Origin: SZUA-430 sp044220975
GTDB taxonomy: Bacteria; Pseudomonadota; Alphaproteobacteria; Micropepsales; Micropepsaceae
DNA length: 64,000 nt
NCBI GenBank assembly: GCA_044220975.1
Contig: JBGAPZ010000009.1
Location: 1-64,000 of the forward strand
Reading direction: 5' to 3'
A model generated the notes under the pieces. The model made no database searches. It was not told the DNA's origin and saw only the letters and a program-made list of their open reading frames with translations. Within the stretch, counting starts at the first letter, position 1, and each line of letters opens with the position of its first letter. The translations under genes and the position numbers were made by a program. Positions 26,521 through 34,575 of the stretch are shown piece after piece.

Positions 26521-27264
26521 ATGGCAGAAAAGAACGACACCTTCTACGTCGGCTACCTGCCGCTCCCCCGCGGTCTCAGAGGCACGATCGTCGCGCTCTT
26601 GGCTGTCCTGTTCGCGCTCGTCACCTTCGACGCCTGGCTCGTTGCAACACTACAGCCGCAAGCTGGCGACGGCCGCTGGGCCGAAACGCCGACGGAATTC
26701 GTGGGCACGCTCGCACGCGATCCCTACCCAACGCTGCGCGTGAACAAGGGCGGCAAGACCAAGACCTACATCGTCATCTCAGACGAAAAGCGTGGCGCCG
26801 AAGCTGCGCTGGCCAAATTTGCAAACGGAACCTCGGTCAAGCTGGTGGGCTATGAAATCGAGCGCGCGGCTGTGGGGATGATCCAGCTCGCCGCAACCGA
26901 TATGTCAGCGAGCGACGCCGCTCCCATCGCAGACCCATCGCGCGAAATTCACGGCCGCGTCACCGTCGAAGGCGAGATCGTCGATTCCAAGTGCTGGCTG
27001 GGCGTCATGCGACCCGGCGACGGCCACATCCACAAAGCCTGCGCCAGCCTGTGCATCCGCGGCGGCATCCCGCCTATGCTCGTGACGCGCGACGAAGGTG
27101 TGCCGTCCGTGATGTTGCTCACACTGTTCGACGGTCGCGCCATCCCACCTGACCAGATCCTGGAATTTGTCGCCGATCCCGTGCGCCTCTCGGGCATTGT
27201 CGAAAAGCGCGGCGATCTCACTGTCTTCAAGGCCGACCTCGCGACATTGACACGCACCCATTGA
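26521..27264 (+). CDS. Membrane-anchored protein with a Cys/His motif, partner of the Rieske fusion
   Basis: A 247-residue protein with one N-terminal helix (GTIVALLAVLFALVTFDAWL, about 21-40) and a large outward part. Its only cysteines are Cys158, Cys174 and Cys178, which with His169 and His171 form a compact C-x10-H-x-H-x2-C-x3-C pattern in DSKCWLGVMRPGDGHIHK and ACASLCIRGGIPP. This could bind a metal or heme, or form a redox disulfide. I recall such sequences only as uncharacterised neighbours of ferric-reductase proteins. The gene begins 3 bases after the Rieske fusion stop. Confidence 0.78.
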   Translation: MAEKNDTFYVGYLPLPRGLRGTIVALLAVLFALVTFDAWLVATLQPQAGDGRWAETPTEFVGTLARDPYPTLRVNKGGKTKTYIVISDEKRGAEAALAKFANGTSVKLVGYEIERAAVGMIQLAATDMSASDAAPIADPSREIHGRVTVEGEIVDSKCWLGVMRPGDGHIHKACASLCIRGGIPPMLVTRDEGVPSVMLLTLFDGRAIPPDQILEFVADPVRLSGIVEKRGDLTVFKADLATLTRTH

Positions 27265-27295
27265 CGCTGCGCGCGCGGCCCGAAATCATGCAGCC

Positions 27296-27610
27296 ATGAC
27301 CCGTATCGCATTAAGCATTTTGGCTGCACTCGCGCTCGCCGCCTGCGGCGAGTCCGCGCCCAAACAATCGGCCGGCACGTCAAAGCCCGTGCGCATGGCC
27401 TGCCGCACACCCGACGAAGCCGGGATGAAGGCGCAAGACATCACGCGCAAATTGGCAGAAGCCCGCAAAAACACGACAATTACGCAGGACGAATACGTCG
27501 CCTTCAACAACACGATGAGCGACGGGTTCCGCACCTGGGCCGAACGCCAAGATCTGCGCGCCTATTGCGCCACGCTGCAACGCGTCGTCACCGACGCAGG
27601 CTTACAATAG
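27296..27610 (+). CDS. Small lipoprotein
   Basis: A 104-residue protein with a lipoprotein signal: MTRIALSILAALALAACGES has a lipobox (LAAC) with Cys17 as the probable lipidated residue. The mature part is short, polar and helical, with two more cysteines (MACRTPDEA and AYCATLQR) that may pair. No known family is recognised. It starts 31 bases after the Cys/His membrane protein and may be the end of the same unit. Confidence 0.75.
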   Translation: MTRIALSILAALALAACGESAPKQSAGTSKPVRMACRTPDEAGMKAQDITRKLAEARKNTTITQDEYVAFNNTMSDGFRTWAERQDLRAYCATLQRVVTDAGLQ

Positions 27611-27686
27611 GAAGTTTGACGTCAGCTTGCGGAGTGCGCGGGCCACAGCCGCACCCCACTCTGGTTCCCAACAAAGGAGCTAAGAG

Positions 27687-28154
27687 ATGTCCTTCCGCAT
27701 CACCGGCCTCGACGCCAATCCGTTTGCGCACCTGTTCGCCTTAAGCGGCGAAGAGTTGGCACGTCACAATGCGAAGCGTTACGTCGCCGACGCAAAGCCT
27801 GGATTCCCGTGCCGCGTAACGCTTGAGGATGCCGAACCCGGCGAGACGCTTCTTCTTGTCTCTTACGCTCATCAAACCGCGCCGACCGCGTACGCGTCGA
27901 AGGGGCCGATCTTCGTTCGCGAAAAGCCCTCTGCACGCGCGGAATGGCGTGACGAAGTCCCCGAACAACTGCAAGTCCGCTTGATCTCGCTGCGCGCTTA
28001 CGATCGCGACGGCATGATGCGCGACGCGGACGTGGTCGAAGGCAAAGATCTGCAGCCGTTGATAGAACGCTTGTTCGCAAACGAAGAGGTCGCCTACATT
28101 CATGCCCACTTCGCACGCCGCGGCTGCTACGCCGCGTTGATCGAGCGCGCTTAA
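27687..28154 (+). CDS. DUF1203-family protein
   Basis: A 155-residue soluble protein matching the DUF1203 family: MSFRITGLDANPFAHLFALS at the start, YVADAKPGFPCRVTLEDAEP in the middle and IHAHFARRGCYAALIERA at the end. The family has no proven function that I know. AAAGGAGC sits 8 bases before the ATG. The gene converges on the 2-oxoglutarate oxygenase gene, and the two stops overlap by four bases. Confidence 0.88.
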   Translation: MSFRITGLDANPFAHLFALSGEELARHNAKRYVADAKPGFPCRVTLEDAEPGETLLLVSYAHQTAPTAYASKGPIFVREKPSARAEWRDEVPEQLQVRLISLRAYDRDGMMRDADVVEGKDLQPLIERLFANEEVAYIHAHFARRGCYAALIERA

Positions 28155-28891
28155 GTCGCGTCGTGGAAAATAACGCCAAGCGTCATGCGTGAACCGGCTC
28201 GCACGGTGCTCACACCATGTCGCATGGCGACCCGCGAAAATCCCTTCGCCGACGGCACGGGGCGGTGGTTGACCGCAAAGATCACCATGTCGCCTTGGTC
28301 GAGCGGCACAACCTCGACCCGCGTCTGCCGCCGCGGCGCAGTCTCGGTTAGCGCAAATTCGCCGCCCCGAAAATCCTGCCCCGGCGCACTCAGCAACACA
28401 GCCGCCTGAAGCGGAAACTGCTCACCGCCATAGAGATCCTGATGCAACCGGTTGTAGTCGCCGGCACCGTACTTCAACAGCAGCGGCGTTGGCCGCGCCT
28501 GACCCTGCGCGTGACAACGCCGAAGGTAGGTGTCCAGCATCTCCGGATAGCGCACGCCGGTCCCCAATCGCTCCGCCCACGCCGTCGCAACCGGCGCAAG
28601 CCGACGATAGAGCTCATGGCGCATGGCCTCGATCGCCGCCGGTAAGGGATAGGCGAAATACTGATATTCACCGCGCCCGAATCCATGCCGCGCCATCACA
28701 ACACGGCTTCGAAACAAATCCGCGCAGTCGTAGAGCGAACGCACCTCTTCGCACGCCGAAGCATCGAACACGCGCGGGATCGTCGCATAACCCTGCGTAT
28801 GCAGCGCATCGCTGATAGCGGACCAATCGACCTCCTGCAACCGCGCGAGGTCGCTAGGCAACGCGACGGCGACCTTGCGAACGGCCGTCAT
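28151..28891 (-). CDS. 2-oxoglutarate/Fe(II) oxygenase (Oxygenase-NA/COG3826 type)
   Basis: A 246-residue double-stranded beta-helix dioxygenase. Iron ligands are His150 and Asp152 in YNRLHQDLYGG and probably His225 in VAMRHGVSTV. Arg235, ten residues on, is placed to bind the 2-oxoglutarate carboxylate. Conserved-looking segments include PLQAAVLLSAPGQDFRGGEF. It overlaps the ada gene by ATGA, so the two are translated together. Proteins of this type are often beside ada. A DNA-demethylating role like AlkB is plausible from context, but AlkB's own sequence features are absent. Confidence 0.85.
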   Translation of the reverse strand: MTAVRKVAVALPSDLARLQEVDWSAISDALHTQGYATIPRVFDASACEEVRSLYDCADLFRSRVVMARHGFGRGEYQYFAYPLPAAIEAMRHELYRRLAPVATAWAERLGTGVRYPEMLDTYLRRCHAQGQARPTPLLLKYGAGDYNRLHQDLYGGEQFPLQAAVLLSAPGQDFRGGEFALTETAPRRQTRVEVVPLDQGDMVIFAVNHRPVPSAKGFSRVAMRHGVSTVRAGSRMTLGVIFHDAT

Positions 28892-29949
28892 TCTGCCGCT
28901 TCTTTCGCGAGCAGGACCTTCTTGCGTTTCACGCCGAACGCGTACCCGCCGACGCCGCCATCGCTCGCAACGACGCGGTGACAGGGAATGGCAACCGCGA
29001 TCTTGTTCGCACCGCACGCCTGCGCCACGGCGCGCTGAGCCGTCGGTTCGCCGATCGCCCGCGCGATCGCACTGTAGCTCCGCGTCTCGCCGGCTGGAAT
29101 TTTCCGGAGCGCCTGCCACACGCGCTCCTGGAACGCCGTTCCGCGAATATCGAGCGGCAGATCGAGCGCACCGGCCGGCTCCTCGACCAAAGCAACGACG
29201 CGTGCAATCGCCGACGACAACGCACCGTCGGCATCGATCAGCTTCGCCTTCGGAAAACGCGATTGCACCGCTTCGCGCGCCGCCTTCGCACTGTCGCCAA
29301 ACGCCAGCGCGCACAAGCCTCGTTCGCTCATCGCGATGCCTACAAACCCCAGCGAACACCGCGCCACCGCTGCCTTGAGCGTGAGCGCCACCCCACCTGA
29401 CTTCACATCGCGCGGTTTCGCGCCCAAGCGCCGCCCCGCTTCGTAAGCCCGGCTGGAGGCGTTGAACCCGGCGTCATAAAGCGCCGCCGTCACCGTCTCC
29501 CCGCCCTTGAGCCGATCCCGAAACTTCTCGACCCGTTTGGCGAGCGCGTACTGCTTCGGCGACAAACCCGTCGCCTGCTTGAACAGCTTGTGAAACCGCC
29601 CCTCGCTGAACCCCGCGGCCTTCGAAAGCGCAGCCACGCTCGGCACCTGCTCGTCCCGCTCCAGCTTACGGCAAGCCTCGGTGATCATCCTCGCGATCCG
29701 CGCGCCTTGCGCCGGTTCGTCCGGCTTGCAACGCAGACACGCGCGGTACCCCGCGCCCCTCGCTTCGCCGATCGTATCGAAGAACTCGACGTTCTCTCGC
29801 TTCGGCGGCCGCGCGGGACACCCCGGCCGGCAGTAGATGCCCGTGGTCTTCACAGCGATGATGAAGTGACCCTCTGCGCCGGCATCGCGCGTCTCGAAGG
29901 CGCGATAGCGGGCCAAGTCGCTTTCGTACGATTTGCTCATTTCCAACAT
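28888..29949 (-). CDS. ada: Ada: methylation-sensing regulator and O6-methylguanine-DNA methyltransferase
   Basis: A 353-residue protein, very close to the 354 of E. coli Ada. The N-terminal zinc domain has Cys40, Cys44, Cys71 and Cys74; Cys40 takes a methyl group from phosphotriesters (the counterpart of E. coli Cys38). Next comes an AraC-type helix-turn-helix (SVAALSKAAGFSEGRFHKLF). The C-terminal methyltransferase carries IPCHRV with acceptor Cys323. Thus it both repairs and, once methylated, activates alkylation-response genes. AAGGGACG precedes ATG 29949 at good spacing. The next gene, a 2-oxoglutarate oxygenase, overlaps it by four bases. Confidence 0.95.
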   Translation of the reverse strand: MLEMSKSYESDLARYRAFETRDAGAEGHFIIAVKTTGIYCRPGCPARPPKRENVEFFDTIGEARGAGYRACLRCKPDEPAQGARIARMITEACRKLERDEQVPSVAALSKAAGFSEGRFHKLFKQATGLSPKQYALAKRVEKFRDRLKGGETVTAALYDAGFNASSRAYEAGRRLGAKPRDVKSGGVALTLKAAVARCSLGFVGIAMSERGLCALAFGDSAKAAREAVQSRFPKAKLIDADGALSSAIARVVALVEEPAGALDLPLDIRGTAFQERVWQALRKIPAGETRSYSAIARAIGEPTAQRAVAQACGANKIAVAIPCHRVVASDGGVGGYAFGVKRKKVLLAKEAAE

Positions 29950-29955
29950 CTCAAT

Positions 29956-29974
29956 CGTCCCTTGTTGTGGGACG
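29956..29974 (-). promoter_or_regulatory. Short hairpin over the ada ribosome binding site
   Basis: Perfect 6-base arms CGTCCC (29956-29961) and GGGACG (29969-29974) enclose a 7-base loop. In the ada message the GGGA of the Shine-Dalgarno is in the downstream arm, six bases before the ATG, so the structure could dampen translation. It could also be a protein site or chance; the stem is short. Confidence 0.35.
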
Positions 29975-30023
29975 CAAGATGGGGCGGAAGGCGCTTCATC
30001 ACACCCCGTTTCCTGCCCTCAAA

Positions 30024-31571
30024 TCAGGGCCGATAACCTGTCGCTCGCGGTCCCGGCGTGCGCAAAGGGGCCGCAAGATTGGCGAAATCGCACAGTACGT
30101 TACGCGTGTCGCGCGGATCGATGATCTCCTCGATCCCAAACTTCTCCGCCGTGCGAAAGGGAGAGCGGACGCGGTTGAGACGCTCGTCGATCTCCGCACG
30201 CAACTTTGCGGGATCCTCGGCGGCCTCGAGATCGCGCCGGTAGGCCGCCTCGATCCCACCTTCAAGCGGCAGCGAGCCCCAATCGCCCGACGGCCACGCG
30301 TAGCGGAACGGCAAACGCGTCGCATTGCTCATCGCGGCACCTGCCACCCCGAACGCTTTGCGGATCACAATCGTGCACCACGGCCCCGCCGCTTGATAAA
30401 TCGCCGTCATCGCGCGAGCGCCGTGCCGGATCGTCGCCGCTTGTTCGGATTCGAGCCCGATGCGGAAACCCGGAATGTCGACAAGATGAACGACCGGCAG
30501 ATGAAACGTCTCGGCAAAGTCGACGAAGCGCGTGACCTTCAAACTCGACTCGGCCGTCCAAGCGCCGCCATAGACAAAGGGATCGCTCGCGAGCACCGCA
30601 ACCGGCCAACCGTCGAGCCGTGCCAAGCCCGTGATCGACGAGCGCCCATGCGCGCGCCCAATCTCGAAGAACGAGCCCTTGTCGAACACGGCCTCCACAA
30701 TCGTGCGCATCTTGTAAACTTGCCGGCGCGACTGCGGCACGATCTTGATCAGCGCCTCCTCGCGCCGTTCGGGATCGTCGCTTTGCGGCCCGCGTGGCGG
30801 CACATCGAACACGGACGACGGCAGATACGACAAGAATTGCCGCGCCCGTAAGAAACCTTCGTCCTCGCTCGCGACCTCGTCGTCGATCGCGCCGTTCTTG
30901 GTGTGGATCGCCGAACCGCCCAGCTCTTCCTTCGTCAAATCCTCGCCAATCTGCTTTACGACCGGCGGACCCGCGATGAACATCTGCGCGGTGCCCTTGA
31001 CGATGATCGAATAGTGACTGGTCACCGCGCGCGCGGCGCCGAGTCCCGCGACGCTGCCGAGTGCCAGCGCCACGACAGGAACCGTTGCCAAGTTCGCGAC
31101 GAGATCGTCCCAGGCCGGATTCGCGGGAACGTAAGTGAAGCCGGTCTGCTCGTACGTCTTGACCGAACCGCCGCCCCCCGACCCGTCGATCAAGCGGATC
31201 ATCGGCAGGCGCAGTTCGCGCGCCATCTGCTCGGCCACTTCCTGCTTGCGCTTGCCGGAAAAATCGGCGGAACCGCCGCGCACCGTGAAGTCGTCGCCCG
31301 CCACCACAACAGACCGCCCCTCGATCAATCCGCGTCCGAAGATAAACGGCACCGGCGTGAACGAGAGCATCGCACCTTCCGGCCCGTACTCGGCAGAGCC
31401 GGTGATCGATCCCACCTCATGAAACGACCCGGGATCGAGCAATCGATCCACGCGCTCTCGCACGGTCAGCTTGCCGAGTGAGCGGTGTTTTTCCACCCGC
31501 TCAGCGCCGCCCATCTGCTGCGCCAGCGCCTGGCGCCGGCGAAGCTCCTCGACGTCCTTCTCCCAACTCAT
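30024..31571 (-). CDS. Acyl-CoA carboxylase, carboxyltransferase (beta) subunit
   Basis: A 515-residue subunit that moves the carboxyl group from biotin to an acyl-CoA (propionyl-, methylcrotonyl- or related). It begins MSWEKDVEELRRRQALAQQM and has two crotonase-like halves with oxyanion glycines: RLIDGSGGGGSVKTYEQTGF with GSVAGLGAARAVTSH in the N half, and VHLVDIPGFRIGLESE with IRKAFGVAGAAM in the C half. No biotin carboxylase or biotin carrier gene is adjacent, so it must use partners encoded elsewhere. It overlaps the P450 gene by ATGA. The acyl substrate is not deducible by eye. Confidence 0.92.
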   Translation of the reverse strand: MSWEKDVEELRRRQALAQQMGGAERVEKHRSLGKLTVRERVDRLLDPGSFHEVGSITGSAEYGPEGAMLSFTPVPFIFGRGLIEGRSVVVAGDDFTVRGGSADFSGKRKQEVAEQMARELRLPMIRLIDGSGGGGSVKTYEQTGFTYVPANPAWDDLVANLATVPVVALALGSVAGLGAARAVTSHYSIIVKGTAQMFIAGPPVVKQIGEDLTKEELGGSAIHTKNGAIDDEVASEDEGFLRARQFLSYLPSSVFDVPPRGPQSDDPERREEALIKIVPQSRRQVYKMRTIVEAVFDKGSFFEIGRAHGRSSITGLARLDGWPVAVLASDPFVYGGAWTAESSLKVTRFVDFAETFHLPVVHLVDIPGFRIGLESEQAATIRHGARAMTAIYQAAGPWCTIVIRKAFGVAGAAMSNATRLPFRYAWPSGDWGSLPLEGGIEAAYRRDLEAAEDPAKLRAEIDERLNRVRSPFRTAEKFGIEEIIDPRDTRNVLCDFANLAAPLRTPGPRATGYRP

Positions 31572-32905
31572 GCCGCGCGCTTCTTTTCCGGCGTGAACTG
31601 AACGCCGAGCTTGCGGATCGCGTGCACGAAATTGTTCGGCGCGATGTCGATCTCGCCGGTCCAGTGCATGTCGGGGAAGCGAGTCAGGATTTGCCGGTAG
31701 ACGGCTTCGAGCTGCATGTTCGCAACTCGCTGTCCCAGGCACACATGCGGCCCGATGCCAAACGCGACGTGATCTTTCCCGTTTGCGCGCGAAGCGTCGA
31801 AGCGGTCGGGGTCCGGAAACACCTCTGGATCGCGGTTCGCGGCACCGTAATACATGATCACCTTCTCGCCTTCAGCAATCTTCTGGCCACGGATTTCCGT
31901 GTCCTTCGTTGCCGTTCGGCGCATGTACATCACCGGCGACACCATGCGGATTGCCTCGTCGACCATCGTCGGAAGAAGCGAGAGACTCTCTTGCACGCGG
32001 CGCTTCTCCGAAGCGAACTCCGTCAAGAGCTTCATCGTCCCCGAAATCGAGTTGCGCGTCGTGTCGTTGCCCGCAAACACGATAAGCAGCCACGACCCGT
32101 CGAGATATTCGTTTGGCATCAGATCGCCTTGCACCTTCGCGTGCGCCAGCGCGCTCAAGAGATCCTCTCTCGGCGCCGCGCGTCGCTTCAGCAGCACATC
32201 GCGCCCGTATTCGAACATCTCCGCCACGTTTGACATGAAATCGCCGAAGAAATTCGGGTCGACCGCGCCGAAGTTCTTTTCGGCCATGACATAGCCCGCG
32301 ATCTCCAGATAGTGCATCCACTTGACCAGCTTCGGCCTGTCGCTTTCCGGGATGCCCAAAATCTCCGAAAGGGTGAACAGCGGCAACTCTGCCGAAAGGT
32401 GCTCGACCAGATCGCACGCGCCCATCGGCGCAATCGCATCCAAAAGCGCCGTTACCTTCGCCTCGACCTTCACCTTCAGGTCGGCGACGTATTTCGCCGT
32501 AAAAAACGGCAAGTGCTCGCGCCGAAGCTCGAAGTGAATGGGCTGATCCATATTGATCATCTGATCGAGGGACGCCCGGTGCAGCACCGGATGGCGCTGC
32601 GCCGGGTTGCCGTACGCCATCAAAATCCCGCCCCTTTGCGACGAGAAGACCTGCGGGGTCAGCGACACCGTCCGTACATTGTCGTAACGTGTCAGCGCCC
32701 AGAACCCGCCGCCGAGCTCTGGTGGTTCTTTGCACCAGCACACCGGCGCGTTTTCGCGCATCGTCTTGAATGCATCGAACGGCTGGCCTCCGGTGAACGC
32801 CGAGAAGTGCGCCAGATCGATAGGCGGGTCGAACGCGAACGCGCGGCCGTATTTCGGTTCCGGCGCATAGGATTCCAGAATCTGGTCGGCAAGCGGCTTC
32901 AGCAT
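31568..32905 (-). CDS. Cytochrome P450
   Basis: A 445-residue bacterial P450. The heme loop FGIGPHVCLGQ places the axial thiolate at Cys389. The I-helix reads FAGNDTTRNSISG, with the acid-threonine pair for oxygen activation, and the ExxR motif is EAIRMVSP. The overall look (AFDPPIDLAHFSAFTGGQPF near the start) resembles the CYP125/CYP142/linalool-type group active on steroids or terpenes. It lacks fused reductase. GGAG lies 8 bases before the chosen ATG. It is directly coupled to the carboxyltransferase gene, which suggests that both work on degradation of an isoprenoid or branched acyl compound. Confidence 0.93.
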   Translation of the reverse strand: MLKPLADQILESYAPEPKYGRAFAFDPPIDLAHFSAFTGGQPFDAFKTMRENAPVCWCKEPPELGGGFWALTRYDNVRTVSLTPQVFSSQRGGILMAYGNPAQRHPVLHRASLDQMINMDQPIHFELRREHLPFFTAKYVADLKVKVEAKVTALLDAIAPMGACDLVEHLSAELPLFTLSEILGIPESDRPKLVKWMHYLEIAGYVMAEKNFGAVDPNFFGDFMSNVAEMFEYGRDVLLKRRAAPREDLLSALAHAKVQGDLMPNEYLDGSWLLIVFAGNDTTRNSISGTMKLLTEFASEKRRVQESLSLLPTMVDEAIRMVSPVMYMRRTATKDTEIRGQKIAEGEKVIMYYGAANRDPEVFPDPDRFDASRANGKDHVAFGIGPHVCLGQRVANMQLEAVYRQILTRFPDMHWTGEIDIAPNNFVHAIRKLGVQFTPEKKRAA

Positions 32906-32987
32906 CGTGAGACTCCAATGGCGATGCCCGAACTTAAGCACCTTCCCCCATTGCCGTCACCGCCCTCCTCGCGGCAATCTGCGCGAC

Positions 32988-33878
32988 ATGCGGATCGGCA
33001 TTGCACTTGGCGGCGGCGGCGCGCGCGGATGGGCCCATATCGGCGTTCTGCGAACGTTGATCCGCGCGGGCTTTGAACCCACGATCGTTGCGGGCACGTC
33101 GATTGGGGCGATTGTCGGCGGCGCTTTTGCGGCGGGCAAACTCGACGAACTCGAGAAATTCGCGCTCACCCTCGACCGCCGCGCTATCTGGAAGCTGGCC
33201 GATCTCAACCTGGGCAAAGGCGGAGGTCTGGTAATGGGTCACAAGCTCGCGCAGGCGTTGATCGACGTTATCGGCGACCACCAAATACCAAAACTGAAAA
33301 AGAAGTTTGCAGCCGTCGCAACCGAACTCCTCACCGGTCACGAAGTCTGGCTCGAAGAAGGAACGCTCAGCACCGCGATGCGCGCGTCCTACGCCCTGCC
33401 GGGCATTATGGTGCCGGTTGACATCGACGATCGGCCGCTGATCGACGGCGGCATTGCCAACCCGGTACCGGTCTCCGCCTGCCGCGCGATGGGCGCGCAA
33501 TTCGTTATCGCGGTTCCCCTGCCCGCAAGCCAAAGCCCCAGTCAACGTTTCGCCCGCGAGCCGACGGAAGTCGAAGGCAACGCCTGGCAAAAGGCGCTGG
33601 CCGTGTTCCGCGAACCGGAGCGCTTCGTCGCACGCCAGCTGTTCGGCGACGAACCCGGCGAACTGACGACCGCCACGGTTTCAGTCGCGGCGCTCAACAT
33701 ACTGCTCGATCGCATGACCCGCGTGCGCCTGGCCAGTGACCCGCCCGACGTCACGATCAACTCCGACATCGGCAAGATCGCGCTCTTGGAGTTCGACCGC
33801 GCCGATGAAGCGATCGCGATCGGCGCCGCGGCGACCGAACGCGTGCTGCCCGACATCGAGGCGCGCATCAAGGGTTGA
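32988..33878 (+). CDS. Patatin-like phospholipase (RssA type)
   Basis: A 296-residue serine hydrolase. The oxyanion motif GGGGARGWAHIGVL (8-21), the nucleophile elbow GTSIG with Ser38, and the dyad Asp152 in PLIDGGIANPVP give the full patatin catalytic set. The start MRIGIALGGG is standard; an in-frame upstream extension overlaps the P450 promoter region and is rejected. The P450 gene is divergent 82 bases away. Probable role is hydrolysis of phospholipid or fatty-acyl esters, with substrate unknown. Confidence 0.92.
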   Translation: MRIGIALGGGGARGWAHIGVLRTLIRAGFEPTIVAGTSIGAIVGGAFAAGKLDELEKFALTLDRRAIWKLADLNLGKGGGLVMGHKLAQALIDVIGDHQIPKLKKKFAAVATELLTGHEVWLEEGTLSTAMRASYALPGIMVPVDIDDRPLIDGGIANPVPVSACRAMGAQFVIAVPLPASQSPSQRFAREPTEVEGNAWQKALAVFREPERFVARQLFGDEPGELTTATVSVAALNILLDRMTRVRLASDPPDVTINSDIGKIALLEFDRADEAIAIGAAATERVLPDIEARIKG

Positions 33879-33948
33879 GCACCGCCGGGTTGCGCCCCTG
33901 CGCTGCCTTCTGGCAGAACGGCGCACATAAGCAACGCACTTGGGTCCG

Positions 33949-34575
33949 ATGGCCGCCGGCACTGCCGCTGACGCCGAAAAGTTCGAACGTTTGCACCGGG
34001 ACCTCATGGCAGACCCGTCGCTGCAGTTTCACTTCGAGCGCGCAGATGTCCCACAGGCACCACCCGACTGGCTGGAACCGCTCATCAGGCTGATTCAAGC
34101 GTTGGCGCCGCTCTTGAACTACATTTTTTGGGCGGGCGTCGCGTTCGTCATCGGCTTGATCGTCTATACGCTCGTGCGCGAGGTCTTGCGCCGCCTGCCA
34201 CGGTCGGTCGAAGAGGCGGAGGCGGAAGAGAACATCCCGGTCCCCGAATACCGCCCCGCCACCAACCGTGCCCATGCGCTTTTGGAGGAGGCGGATCGTC
34301 TCGCCGGCGAGGGCCTCTTCGGCGAAGCCGTGCGCGTGCTGCTTCACCGCAGCATCGAAGACATGGAGACGGTCTTCCCAGCGGCCATTATGCCCAGTAT
34401 GACGAGCCGCGAAATCTCGACGATCGAACACCTGTCGAACCAAGGCCGCGCGACGTTCACGAAAATTGCCCAAGCCGTCGAACGCAGCCTCTTCGCCGGA
34501 CGCCCGCTCACCGCAGATGCCTACGCCGACTGCCGCGATGCCTACAAAAGCTTTGCGCTGGAGCCCACGAGATGA
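33949..34575 (+). CDS. DUF4129-type membrane protein, first gene of MoxR operon
   Basis: A 208-residue protein with a soluble N-terminus, one membrane helix (LLNYIFWAGVAFVIGLIVYT, about 57-76) and a C-terminal region (HALLEEADRLAGEGLFGEAV, REISTIEHL, FAGRPLTADAYADCRDAY) typical of DUF4129, which often lies at the end of transglutaminase-like proteins in MoxR operons. Here it is a separate gene. Its stop overlaps the DUF4350 gene by ATGA. No clear Shine-Dalgarno precedes the ATG; a TTG three codons earlier is also possible. Confidence 0.82.
   Translation: MAAGTAADAEKFERLHRDLMADPSLQFHFERADVPQAPPDWLEPLIRLIQALAPLLNYIFWAGVAFVIGLIVYTLVREVLRRLPRSVEEAEAEENIPVPEYRPATNRAHALLEEADRLAGEGLFGEAVRVLLHRSIEDMETVFPAAIMPSMTSREISTIEHLSNQGRATFTKIAQAVERSLFAGRPLTADAYADCRDAYKSFALEPTR

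Noticed and set aside
28151..29359. 402-codon version of the 2-oxoglutarate oxygenase starting at 29359
   Set aside because: The first 156 codons are a shifted frame of the ada gene; the domain begins properly at ATG 28891.
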